Positions 33,053-40,752 of a stretch of 50,443 bases of DNA are shown here, in pieces (the first letter of the stretch is position 1; every line of letters begins with the position of its first letter). Source of the DNA: Deltaproteobacteria bacterium (lineage in GTDB: Bacteria > Desulfobacterota > Desulfomonilia > UBA1062). The stretch lies in NCBI GenBank assembly GCA_018436855.1, contig JAHDKO010000026.1:1-50443 (forward strand). Reading direction: 5' to 3'. Below the pieces are notes generated by a model, which did not search any database, was not told where the DNA came from, and was given only the letters and a program-made list of their open reading frames with translations. The translations under genes and the position numbers were made by a program.

Positions 33053-33862
33053 TTATGGTTTCTTTCCGGTGCATATGACCAGCGGGGTATAGGTGAAACG
33101 CCTGGGATCATGGAAAAACGCATTGAAATCCTTGAAAAAACCCTGATAACCGCCGGGATAGCTGTCGAAGAGATCCCCTGCCTTGCGTGAGGCCATCTCC
33201 ACTTTCTTGATCCAGTTGAAATCGTCACTGGATTTAAGATCACCGAAAATGAGGTGATGCGGAATCATATGGACATTGATGTCTTTGAACCCGAGATCGT
33301 ACAGGCAGGTATAGAGCTTTCTCCCCACGAATGCATCGAAATTGTACTTTCCCGCCATACGCTCCACGAGTTTGTGGAGTATGCGCTCCATCTGATCCGG
33401 CAGAGGATAATGGCCCAGACAGTTGTGATCCAGATCCAGCAGGCACAGGGTTCCGCCGGGCTTCAGAGAGCGGGCCGTGTTTTCGATGATATCCACTGCA
33501 CCTTGCAGGTAATACTCGAGCACGAACCGTATCCAGATAAAGTCAAAGGCGCCCAGACTGCCGAGGTCGCCCCGCAGATCCATCAGATGAAACTCGATGC
33601 CTTCTTCTTTTTCGTAATGGCTCTTGGCGAATTCGATCCTGTCCGGGGCGAAATCGACCCCCACGGCCCGCCCTCCGGGTTGCACCAGTGAATGGAGCAC
33701 GGTTGTGGTCTTTCCGGAACCGCACCCGCCATCGAGCACCCGGGCTCCGGGTTTGATCCCGCACAAAAGGGCCTGCCGCCTGACCGCTTCGATATCGGTC
33801 TTGATGTCGAGGCGATAGGCCTCCTGGTGATTTTCCATCAGATATTCATAAGTATCGCTCAT
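33053..33862 (-). CDS. Class I SAM-dependent methyltransferase
   Basis: 269 residues. Motif I is RVLDGGCGSGKTT (41-53), followed by the acidic end of beta-2 (AVGVDFAPDRI) and the post-I region FDFIWIRFVLEYY, with motif SLKPGGTLCLLDLDH. The substrate is not identifiable; the C-terminal FNAFFHDPRRFTYTPLVICTGKKP resembles methyltransferases acting on small molecules. The start at 33862 has GAGAGGGG upstream. Its promoter carries a 14-base palindrome at the expected transcription start, so it is likely under a TetR-type repressor encoded elsewhere. Confidence 0.85.
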   Translation of the reverse strand: MSDTYEYLMENHQEAYRLDIKTDIEAVRRQALLCGIKPGARVLDGGCGSGKTTTVLHSLVQPGGRAVGVDFAPDRIEFAKSHYEKEEGIEFHLMDLRGDLGSLGAFDFIWIRFVLEYYLQGAVDIIENTARSLKPGGTLCLLDLDHNCLGHYPLPDQMERILHKLVERMAGKYNFDAFVGRKLYTCLYDLGFKDINVHMIPHHLIFGDLKSSDDFNWIKKVEMASRKAGDLFDSYPGGYQGFFKDFNAFFHDPRRFTYTPLVICTGKKP

Positions 33863-33904
33863 GATGCAGCCCCTCTCTTTTCATAGTCTTCATTGCTGAT
33901 CACA

Positions 33905-33948
33905 TGAACAATTGTTCACATAATAACTTTCAATCTCGCTGGTGGCAA
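33905..33948 (-). promoter_or_regulatory. Promoter and TetR-like operator of the methyltransferase gene
   Basis: On the minus strand TTGCCA (33948-33943), a 17-base spacer and TATTAT (33925-33920) give a good sigma70 promoter. The perfect 14-base palindrome TGAACAATTGTTCA (33905-33918) begins one base past the -10 box and covers the predicted start near 33913. TGAACA-n2-TGTTCA is typical of TetR/AcrR-family operators. No TetR gene is in the window. Confidence 0.65.
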
Positions 33949-33950
33949 GA

Positions 33951-34364
33951 TCATACTTCCGGATTTTTTTTGCCGGCCCCTGTTTTCTCCCTGGCCCTCC
34001 TGCTCCGCTTCATCTTCTGCCTGCGTATCTTCTCGATTTTCCGCGCACGGGGAGACTCCCTCCCCAGTATCGAATCCTCGATCTTGTCGGCCAGGAGGCG
34101 GCGGGCAAAGAAGCGGTTCGCCTCCCGTGACCGGGATTCCTGGCACTTCACCTCGATGCCGGTGGGCAGGTGCTTCAGATAGACACATGCAGCGGTCTTG
34201 TTGACCTTCTGGCCTCCCCTCCCCCGGGCGTGGACGAATCGCTCCTGGATGTCGACTTCACGAATACCCAAAGAAGCCATCCGGTCTTCCAGATCTCTGA
34301 CCTTCTCCGGACTGACGAACTGACCACTCACAGGAATTTCCGCCCTCCCCTCACGTGAGAACAC
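33951..34364 (-). CDS. Peptide chain release factor-like protein (stand-alone GGQ domain)
   Basis: 137 residues. The catalytic loop RGRGGQKVNKTAACVYLKHL (GGQ at 50-52) is the peptidyl-tRNA hydrolysis motif of release factors, and the following TGIEVKCQESRSREANRFFA and Lys/Arg-rich tail match the ArfB/PrfH-like stand-alone class, which rescues stalled ribosomes or acts on damaged ones. Domains for stop-codon recognition are missing, as expected for this class. The GTG at 34364 is the longest start; a GTG at 34331, with GGGAGG about 12 bases upstream, would remove eleven residues. No RtcB-like partner is adjacent. Confidence 0.85.
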   Translation of the reverse strand: MFSREGRAEIPVSGQFVSPEKVRDLEDRMASLGIREVDIQERFVHARGRGGQKVNKTAACVYLKHLPTGIEVKCQESRSREANRFFARRLLADKIEDSILGRESPRARKIEKIRRQKMKRSRRAREKTGAGKKNPEV

Positions 34365-34391
34365 GGCCGCCGGTTTGCGGGTCTGAAGATC

Positions 34392-34724
34392 TCAGTAAAT
34401 GTAGAGCACATAGTAGGCGGTGAACAGCAGATACACGATGGCCGCGCCGAGTATGAACGGCCACTTCCCGCTGAACGAAGCCGGGCCGAAGAGCCAGTAA
34501 TGGCAGTGTCTGCACCGGATAAACCACCTGCGGGGTACCAGACCCTTGCAGTGGGAACAGTAGTAAAACTTTCTACCCTGCCGCATCTCGCGGTCCCGGA
34601 TGTTCTGCTGCAGGGAGGCCTTGACATTGAGGTCTGTCCGGCAGTTGGGACACTTGACGTGCATGGGTTGGAAATCATCCCACACCACTTTTTTCCCGCA
34701 TGAACGACATTTTATCACAATCAT
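34392..34724 (-). CDS. Double zinc-ribbon protein with C-terminal membrane helix
   Basis: 110 residues. Two four-cysteine zinc ribbons: C6xxC9/C25xxC28 and C56xxC59/C71xxC74, then one C-terminal membrane helix (about 88-108). The first ribbon resembles the MJ0042-type zinc finger (CxxC...CPNC). This makes a tail-anchored, cytoplasm-facing zinc protein of unknown role. The ATG at 34724 overlaps the stop of the upstream lipoprotein gene by 4 bases (ATGA), which fixes the start and indicates coupling; the longer reading from 34772 is rejected. Confidence 0.78.
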   Translation of the reverse strand: MIVIKCRSCGKKVVWDDFQPMHVKCPNCRTDLNVKASLQQNIRDREMRQGRKFYYCSHCKGLVPRRWFIRCRHCHYWLFGPASFSGKWPFILGAAIVYLLFTAYYVLYIY

Positions 34725-35344
34725 GGAAGCTTCACGGTCCTCTCTGTCTTCATCAGGGGCTCCTGCATCCACCTGCCGCCCCGGATGACATCCAGGACAA
34801 GCCGTAATCTATCAGAACCGCGGTTCATCAGCAATGTTATTGTGTTGTCTCCCTTGACGAAACGAACGTCCAGCGGAGGATCTCCCTTGACATGGAGCTC
34901 GTGCGGAAGGAGATTTCTGTCCACGACAAGCGTGCCCCATGTGTAGGTCACGGAGGTACGCCCGTCGAGCGAGCGCCTCCAGAGGTACCGCATATCGGGC
35001 GGTTCCCCGGCAACGAGGCCCAGGAACTGATCCAGGGGGACCGCGTACTGCCTGACCGCTCTCCCCCACATGTCATGAATCGTCACCTCACCCTCGGTGA
35101 TGCCCACCGAATAGGCAACCAGACCGCCCGGCCCGTAGACCTGGGCAAAACCCTGCTCGGGTGAGTTGACGGCCAGGGCCCCGTCAAAACTCAAGGCGCG
35201 CCCCTGGACTGTCGCCGACCCGGTGAACGAGGCCCGGAACGGGTAGGTGCTGTCGGGCGGCACCTCCAGCGAGGCGCAGCCGCCGAGGACCGCGAACCAC
35301 AGGGCGAGAAAGGCCGGGAATTTTCTCATACGCATCTTGTCCAT
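34721..35344 (-). CDS. Outer-membrane-type lipoprotein, LolB-like or DUF4292-like
   Basis: 207 residues. Signal peptide ending in the lipobox VLGGC (Cys23), so a lipoprotein; the residue after Cys is Ala, compatible with outer-membrane sorting. The mature domain is beta-rich (ASFTGSATVQGRALSFDGAL, DMWGRAVRQYAV), resembling LolB/DUF4292 outer-membrane lipoproteins that carry or accept hydrophobic cargo; the match is by pattern only. The start is uncertain: ATG at 35344, 35335 and 35329 are in frame without a Shine-Dalgarno, and a -10-like TATACA just upstream would put transcription start at about 35336. Confidence 0.68.
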   Translation of the reverse strand: MDKMRMRKFPAFLALWFAVLGGCASLEVPPDSTYPFRASFTGSATVQGRALSFDGALAVNSPEQGFAQVYGPGGLVAYSVGITEGEVTIHDMWGRAVRQYAVPLDQFLGLVAGEPPDMRYLWRRSLDGRTSVTYTWGTLVVDRNLLPHELHVKGDPPLDVRFVKGDNTITLLMNRGSDRLRLVLDVIRGGRWMQEPLMKTERTVKLP

Positions 35345-35378
35345 TGTATAGAAGAGCGCCGGTCAAATACAACAGGTA

Positions 35379-35411
35379 TTGACACAGGGAAAATCATCAT
35401 TAATTTATAAC
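35379..35411 (+). promoter_or_regulatory. Promoter-like elements directly before the universal stress gene
   Basis: TTGACA (35379-35384) and TATAAC (35406-35411) flank a 21-base spacer, longer than ideal. The -10-like box ends 5 bases before the ATG at 35417, so transcription would start at or next to the start codon, and no Shine-Dalgarno is present. See the leaderless finding. Confidence 0.4.
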
Positions 35412-35416
35412 GTATT

Positions 35417-35881
35417 ATGATCGAACGGGTACTGATACCCACAGATTTCAGCGAATCGTCCCGCCATGCGCTGAAATATGCCGTCGACCTGAACAAGCTG
35501 CTCAGACTCACGACAAGGCTCTATCTCTTGCACGTGCTCCAGGACTTCACCGAGTTTTCGGAATACGACCTGAGCCCCACGATCCTTCCCCAGCTCTATG
35601 TCGAGTTTGAGGAGAATGCCGCCAAACGGCTCGAGGAAATGGTGGGCACTATAGTTCCTCAGGATGTGCGGTGCGACACGTACATCCTCCACGGTGTTCC
35701 CTTCCATGAGATCATCCGGTTCGCCCACCAAGAGCGGATCGATCTGATCATCATCGGCACCCGCGGGAGAACCGGGATCAAGCACGTCCTGTTCGGCCAT
35801 ACCGCCGAGAAGGTGGTGAAGAAGTCACCCTGTCCGGTGCTCTCGGTCAGGCACCCGGACACGGTCTTCGCCATGCCTTGA
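35417..35881 (+). CDS. Universal stress protein (UspA family)
   Basis: 154 residues. The N-terminus MIERVLIPTDFSESS is the standard Usp beginning, which fixes the start. The ATP-binding region GTRGRTGIKHVLFGHTAEKV follows the G-2x-G-9x-G pattern, with His then Thr in place of the usual Ser/Thr directly after the last Gly; LIIIGTRG and CPVLSVRH are typical. A small cytoplasmic stress protein is expected, probably nucleotide-binding. No ribosome binding site is visible upstream. Confidence 0.92.
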   Translation: MIERVLIPTDFSESSRHALKYAVDLNKLLRLTTRLYLLHVLQDFTEFSEYDLSPTILPQLYVEFEENAAKRLEEMVGTIVPQDVRCDTYILHGVPFHEIIRFAHQERIDLIIIGTRGRTGIKHVLFGHTAEKVVKKSPCPVLSVRHPDTVFAMP

Positions 35882-35927
35882 GAACGCCGCTCTCAGGCCC
35901 GGGTCCGAAGAGGCACCTTGGCTCCGG

Positions 35928-36677
35928 TCAGTCTATGGGGCTGATGGGGCCTTCCACGTCTCCGTGGATGTACTGTATGATCAGAGGATCGGACGTGCTC
36001 CTGAACGTTTCCGGAACCCCTTCGAAGACGATCCTGCCCCGGTAGAGCATGGCCATGTAATCGGCCATGTCGAGTGCGCCCTGGATATCGTGGCTGATCA
36101 CGAGAAAGGTGCCGCCCGTCTTCTTCTGGACCTCGCAGATGAGCATGTTGATCGCCCGGGAGATCACCGGATCGAGCCCGCTGGTGGGTTCGTCGAAAAA
36201 GATGAACCGGGGGTTCATGGCCAGTGCACGGGCAAGACCGACCCGTTTCTTCATCCCTCCGGAGAGTTGCGACGGCATCTTCTCCTCGATGCCCGAGAGG
36301 CCGACGTCTCTCAGCAGCCTGGCCACCTCACGCGTGATCTCGTCCTTTGAGAGCTTCGTGTGCATGGTGTAGGGAAACGCCACGTTCTCACCCACGGTCA
36401 TGGAGTCGAAGAGCGCAGCGTCCTGAAAGCAGACCCCGAACTCCTTCCTGACATCCTTAAGATCGATCTCTTTCAGGACGGTGACATCTCTGCCGTCGAT
36501 GAGGATGCTGCCGGAATCGGGTTTGATCAGACCGAGAATGTGTTTCATGAGCACGCTCTTGCCGGTTCCGCTGGGGCCGATGATGACCGTGATCCCGCCT
36601 TCGGGGATGCCCAGGTTCAAGCCGGAGAAAACTGTCTGGCCCTTGAAAGACTTGTACAGAGACTGTATCCGGATCAT
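35928..36677 (-). CDS. MlaF-like ABC transporter ATP-binding protein
   Basis: 249 residues. Walker A GPSGTGKS, signature LSGGMKKR, Walker B FIFFDEPTSGLDP and switch His in ISHDIQ are intact. The VCFQDAALFDSMTVGENVAFP Q-loop region and SGGMKKRVGLARAL are characteristic of MlaF/Ttg2A-type ATPases that power phospholipid or solvent-related lipid transport with MlaE and MlaD. Neither partner is in the window; instead it is preceded, with a 4-base ATGA overlap, by a nitrilase gene. Partners must be elsewhere, or the ATPase serves a different permease. The ATG at 36677 has GGGGA 5 bases upstream. Confidence 0.85.
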   Translation of the reverse strand: MIRIQSLYKSFKGQTVFSGLNLGIPEGGITVIIGPSGTGKSVLMKHILGLIKPDSGSILIDGRDVTVLKEIDLKDVRKEFGVCFQDAALFDSMTVGENVAFPYTMHTKLSKDEITREVARLLRDVGLSGIEEKMPSQLSGGMKKRVGLARALAMNPRFIFFDEPTSGLDPVISRAINMLICEVQKKTGGTFLVISHDIQGALDMADYMAMLYRGRIVFEGVPETFRSTSDPLIIQYIHGDVEGPISPID

Positions 36678-37507
36678 GATTTCCCCAGCCACGAGGTCTG
36701 ATAGAGGTCTCGCCTCCGGTGGGCCAGAAGCGGGAACTTCTCGCGGATGAGCTTGATCTCTTCCAGGTCGATGTTCACCACGTCCAGAACCTCGGCTGCG
36801 CCTGCATCGTGGAGAACCTGGCCCCATGGCGAAGCGACAAGGGAGTGCCCATAGGGGACATACCCGAGTCCGGGATTGTACGCCGGCTGCACGCCCACCA
36901 CAAAGCCCTGTATCTCCAGGGCCCTGATCCGCACCAGCATCTCCCAGTGCGCGGTGCCCGTTGCGAGGGAGAACGCGGCGGGAACAAAGAGCATCCTGAC
37001 GTTTCTGTCCGCCAGGATCTGGGCCACCGGCGCAAAGCGGACATCATAGCACACGACCACCGAGGCTGCTCCCCACGGGGTTTCGAACACCCCCAGGCTA
37101 TCGCCCGGCCTGATGACGTCAGATTCCCTTACCGCGGGGCCGCCCGGGGGGCTGCAGTCGAAGAGGTGCACCTTGTCGTGGTGATAGATCTCCTCGCCGC
37201 TGCAGTCAAAGACAAACGACCTGTTGAAAAAACGCTTTCCGTCCCCCTCCCAGGGCATGGACCCCGCGACGATCAGGATACCGTGCCGCGCCGCCCGCTG
37301 CCGGAGACCCTCCACCGCCCTGTGTGCGAGAGGAGCGGCACTGCGGATGGAGACAGGCTCATAGGGGGTGAAGAACATCTCCGGAAGGACCGCGATCACT
37401 GCGCCCCTGTCCGCGGCCTGATCGATCATGGCATATGCCCGGTTCAGGTTGTCTTCAAAATCATATCCCTGCCGGATCTGGCATATGCCTATTGCCACCG
37501 TATCCAT
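36674..37507 (-). CDS. Carbon-nitrogen hydrolase (nitrilase superfamily)
   Basis: 277 residues. The catalytic triad is visible: Glu43 (LPEMFF), Lys111 (HHDKVHLFD) and Cys152 (VVVCYDVRF), with the family's second Glu region further on. The sequence is closest to the omega-amidase/Nit2-like branch (DKVHLFD, CYDVRF), which would remove alpha-ketoglutaramate or similar amides. The ATG has AAGGAG 5 bases upstream. It is first in a two-gene unit with the MlaF-like ATPase; a functional link is not evident. Confidence 0.9.
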   Translation of the reverse strand: MDTVAIGICQIRQGYDFEDNLNRAYAMIDQAADRGAVIAVLPEMFFTPYEPVSIRSAAPLAHRAVEGLRQRAARHGILIVAGSMPWEGDGKRFFNRSFVFDCSGEEIYHHDKVHLFDCSPPGGPAVRESDVIRPGDSLGVFETPWGAASVVVCYDVRFAPVAQILADRNVRMLFVPAAFSLATGTAHWEMLVRIRALEIQGFVVGVQPAYNPGLGYVPYGHSLVASPWGQVLHDAGAAEVLDVVNIDLEEIKLIREKFPLLAHRRRDLYQTSWLGKS

Positions 37508-37558
37508 CGGAACTCCTTTTTATACGTGAGATGCTCAAAAGAGCGCTTCCCGATCTAA

Positions 37559-37685
37559 TACTACAGTGGCGGAGTCCGGTACAAGATTGGGATCAGAATC
37601 GGGGTCAGGTCTCAACATATGACACCGTGACACCGGGAATGTCATATGTTGAGACCTGATCCCATGACTGATTACCACTGTAGTA
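37559..37685. mobile_element. MITE/REP-like element with nested inverted repeats
   Basis: TACTACAGTGG (37559-37569) and CCACTGTAGTA (37675-37685) are perfect 11-bp terminal inverted repeats of a 127-base element. Inside, TCAGGTCTCAACATATGACA (37605-37624) pairs perfectly with 37640-37659 around a 15-base loop, and GGGATCAG (37589-37596) can pair with CTGATCCC. There is no coding capacity. The nested hairpins resemble REP-like sequences moved in trans by RAYT/IS200-type transposases. It lies between the nitrilase and adenylate cyclase genes. Confidence 0.7.
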
Positions 37686-37798
37686 CTAACACCTGTGATA
37701 TCGGCAAACCCGGGACTTCGTCAATAATTTTCCCGTAACCGGCGCAGGGCACGAACAGTTGCGAGGGACGATCGGCCTGCCGCTCAAGGAGAATGGAA

Positions 37799-39697
37799 TC
37801 AAGAAAACAGCGAATTCAGTGCATTGACGAGGCGTCTCGACTTTCCGTGCTTGGGAAGCCAGACACTGACCTTGGTCCAGGGGGTCCGGATCTCCCTCAT
37901 CCACTCCCTGATCGATCCGGGCGCCATGTGAACACAGAAAAACTCGTTCCAGGAATTGATATACAGAACATCGACCTCGTGGATGGCATCAAAGGCGCTC
38001 GGCCTTTCCATGTTGCCCACGAGCACAACCCTCTTGATAAATTTCTTGTCCATGAGCGCCTCCCGGTCGAGCCCCATGGAGTTGGCGTCCGGAATCTGGG
38101 TGTCCAGCTCCCTCAAGAGGGCCTGAATATCCGAGAGCGCCACGCCGGTGGTGTTGGGCACCATGTGGAAGGAGGTCGAGGTATCGAACCTCTTGTTGTA
38201 GACCAGCCAGGCGAGTATCTTCACCACCCTTTCGGCGCTCATGATGGGATTTTCCTTCTTCCTGTCGGGATACGAGCCGTAGATATGCCATCTCCGGTTC
38301 TTGTAGGCGAAAAAGATCTCCTCGTAGGCAGGTTCTCTTCTCTTGACCCGTTTTTCCGACTCGATCTTGTTCTCCTTGGCCACATAGAAGGCCTCGACCC
38401 TTCTTCGCAGCACCTCCATCTCAACGTCCTGATCGAGCTGCGAATCCAGGAGAAAGGACTTGGCCCTGCGGATCAGGAGCACGGTGGTCCGCTTGAGATA
38501 GTCGTGGAGATCGTCTCCAAAGGCCCGGTATTTCTCGACGCTCCACTCATGGAAGCGATTCATATCTCGGATAAAGCCCATGGGCCAGTTCCATTTCTTC
38601 ACGACCTCCACCATCATGACGGTCTTGTCCTGCTGGTTGACCCGGAGGAGATCGTTGGTGGTGATGGAGGGCGACACCTTCAGATAAAAACACTTTCTCA
38701 GCAGATCGATGGTCCTTTCGTCTCCCCGGTTGCGATAGTAGTCCTCCACGCGCTGGAAGATCTCCATGTAGGGGTCGATGATCTCGTCCTGCGAGTCCTG
38801 CATGACGTGTTTCTTCAGCTCTTCGCACAAAAGAACATCCTCGCCGGAACGGTCCAGGTAGGTTGCGGCCAGCGCCATCTTCAGCACGGATTTCAGCGGA
38901 TCGTCCAAGGCCTTGTGCATCTGCCACAGGGCCGCCCCGAGCAGCTCCTGCTCAGGGACCGAGGTGAGATTGCCCATGTCGATGAAGTCCATGTACTCGA
39001 ACTGGAGCGACCGTGCGAGATATGCGATGGTCTGCTCGTAGGCGTCGTCTCCGTGATCGGCGGGCGTAACCCACCATACGGGAACCCTGCCCTCGATCAG
39101 GGTCAAGGTGCGATAGAATTCCTCTTTGAGTATGCTCTTCAGAGCCGAACCCGCCCCTTCCTGCGACACGGTCCCAAAATTGTTTCGCCTGATGTTGTTG
39201 ATATCCATCAGAAAGAAATGCAGATCAATGATATACTGGCTCGATATCCAGCGCTTGAGGGCCTTGAGCTTTCTCTCCAGCAGCCTGAGCCGGGGTTTGC
39301 CTATGGCGTCGGAATCCACGACCACCCAGATGTCGTAATCGGATTCTCTGGTCTGCCCGAGGCTGCCCACGGATCCGATCGTGAAGAGGCCCTCGATTTC
39401 ACGGTTCCGGGGCACCAGGTTCCTTACCTCTCCGGGCCGCAGGCGGATGGGGGAGAAAGTGCCCAGACTATTGATGGTGTTCGCCGGCCATTCCATGCAC
39501 TTGACGCCGCAGGGACAGTCGTCTCCGCCGGTGTAGCCGGGCAGCGCGGGGTGATTGATGTGAATGCACAAGGGGAAGAGATCCAGAATGACCCTGGACC
39601 CGAGAGGGTCGTTCAACTCCATCAACCGCTTTTTCCGGCGGTTGTAATGGGTGAACGCCCTGACTCCGGCGGCGACCTTGGCTTCGAAATCCATCAT
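37799..39697 (-). CDS. cyaA: Class I adenylate cyclase
   Basis: 632 residues, against about 850 in enterobacteria. The nucleotidyltransferase signature FTIGSVGSLGQTRESDYDIW (about 105-125) corresponds to the GS...SDxDxW catalytic core of class I enzymes, with both metal-binding Asp residues (DYD). Further class I-like blocks follow (LLIRRAKSFLLDSQ, WVVVDSDAI). It makes cAMP from ATP in the cytoplasm. The shortened C-terminus suggests loss or divergence of the glucose-response regulatory domain. It starts at 39697, overlapping the lgt stop by 4 bases (ATGA). A cAMP receptor protein is not in the window. Confidence 0.8.
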   Translation of the reverse strand: MMDFEAKVAAGVRAFTHYNRRKKRLMELNDPLGSRVILDLFPLCIHINHPALPGYTGGDDCPCGVKCMEWPANTINSLGTFSPIRLRPGEVRNLVPRNREIEGLFTIGSVGSLGQTRESDYDIWVVVDSDAIGKPRLRLLERKLKALKRWISSQYIIDLHFFLMDINNIRRNNFGTVSQEGAGSALKSILKEEFYRTLTLIEGRVPVWWVTPADHGDDAYEQTIAYLARSLQFEYMDFIDMGNLTSVPEQELLGAALWQMHKALDDPLKSVLKMALAATYLDRSGEDVLLCEELKKHVMQDSQDEIIDPYMEIFQRVEDYYRNRGDERTIDLLRKCFYLKVSPSITTNDLLRVNQQDKTVMMVEVVKKWNWPMGFIRDMNRFHEWSVEKYRAFGDDLHDYLKRTTVLLIRRAKSFLLDSQLDQDVEMEVLRRRVEAFYVAKENKIESEKRVKRREPAYEEIFFAYKNRRWHIYGSYPDRKKENPIMSAERVVKILAWLVYNKRFDTSTSFHMVPNTTGVALSDIQALLRELDTQIPDANSMGLDREALMDKKFIKRVVLVGNMERPSAFDAIHEVDVLYINSWNEFFCVHMAPGSIREWMREIRTPWTKVSVWLPKHGKSRRLVNALNSLFS

Positions 39698-40494
39698 GTA
39701 CGAGCGTTATCGCGTGAATACCCACCCGACTTTAATCGCATGATCAGCAGAATCACCCCTGCCGCCACCATCGCGAGGGAAAGGATCTGGCCCATGGTGA
39801 TGGACGCGACGATGAACCCAAGCTGGGGGTCAGGCTCGCGAAAAAACTCGAGGACAAAGCGTATGAGGCCGTAGCCTGCAAGGAACACCGCAATGAGCAC
39901 GCCTCGAGTGCGCACCTTCCTGCTCAGGAAAAAGAGGACCACGAACAGCACGATGCCCTCGAAGAACGCCTCGTAGAGCTGCGAGGGATGCCGTGGCAGC
40001 CCCCCCGCCCCGGGGAAGACCATGCCCCAAGGCACGTCCGTAACCCTGCCGTAGAGCTCGGCGTTGATAAAGTTCCCTATCCGCCCGAAGAACAGCCCTG
40101 GGGTCGCTGCCAGGGCACCCATGTCGGCAAGCATGACGAGCGATTTTTTCCGGAGCCGGCTGAACAGCCAGCCGCCGAGAACCAGCCCGATGAGGCCGCC
40201 GTGGAACGACATTCCCCCTTCCCAGATGGCCAGGCACTTCAGGGGATGGGAAAGATAATATCCAAAGTTGTAGAACAGGCAGTACCCGAGCCTGGCCCCG
40301 ATGATGAGACCCACAACTCCATAGGCGAGCAGGTCTTCTATCTCCTTCTTGTCCATGTCGTAATTTTCGCGCCGCGAAAGATGCACCAGGACAAAGTACG
40401 CGCACACGAACCCGATGATGTACATCAGCCCGTACCAGCGGAGCTGCAAAGGCCCTATCTCGAAGAAAACCGGATCGATCTGGGGATACCTCAT
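39694..40494 (-). CDS. lgt: Prolipoprotein diacylglyceryl transferase
   Basis: 266 residues, seven membrane helices. Signature blocks: GARLGYCLFYNFGYYLSHPL, IWEGGMSFHGGLIG (catalytic His region), and FFGRIGNFINAELYGRVTD (the Lgt signature). It adds diacylglycerol to the lipobox Cys of prolipoproteins, the first lipoprotein-maturation step in the inner membrane. In this window its likely client is the lipoprotein at 34721-35344. It is directly coupled to the class I adenylate cyclase gene downstream and divergent from carD. Confidence 0.96.
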   Translation of the reverse strand: MRYPQIDPVFFEIGPLQLRWYGLMYIIGFVCAYFVLVHLSRRENYDMDKKEIEDLLAYGVVGLIIGARLGYCLFYNFGYYLSHPLKCLAIWEGGMSFHGGLIGLVLGGWLFSRLRKKSLVMLADMGALAATPGLFFGRIGNFINAELYGRVTDVPWGMVFPGAGGLPRHPSQLYEAFFEGIVLFVVLFFLSRKVRTRGVLIAVFLAGYGLIRFVLEFFREPDPQLGFIVASITMGQILSLAMVAAGVILLIMRLKSGGYSRDNART

Positions 40495-40696
40495 GGCAAT
40501 GTGCTTCTCACAGAAGTCGCTTTCAAGTCAAGGTCCCGAGCAGCGAGGCGGCCATGCATCCCTGCAGTCTTTCCGAAAATCCAGAAAAACCGCAAAAAAG
40601 GGCACATGGTGTTGTCACGCCATGATTGGGCATCCTGGACATTTCCTCTCGCCTATAATCACAGACCATTTTTTCACAATACACTCCCGGTCAGCC

Positions 40697-40725
40697 TTGA
40701 CTAAATTACATCGAATTGTTATTGT
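40697..40725 (+). promoter_or_regulatory. Sigma70-type promoter for carD
   Basis: TTGACT (40697-40702), a 17-base spacer and TATTGT (40720-40725). Transcription would start near 40732, and AAAGGGG lies at 40738-40744, well placed for the ATG at 40753. A perfect TATAAT occurs at 40652-40657 but lacks a matching -35. Confidence 0.6.
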
Positions 40726-40752
40726 CTTATTTTAAATAAAGGGGATACATTC

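Noticed and set aside
37793..39874. 693-codon open frame on the plus strand opposite the adenylate cyclase gene
   Set aside because: It mirrors the GC-rich third positions of the real gene, has no family motif, and crosses into lgt.
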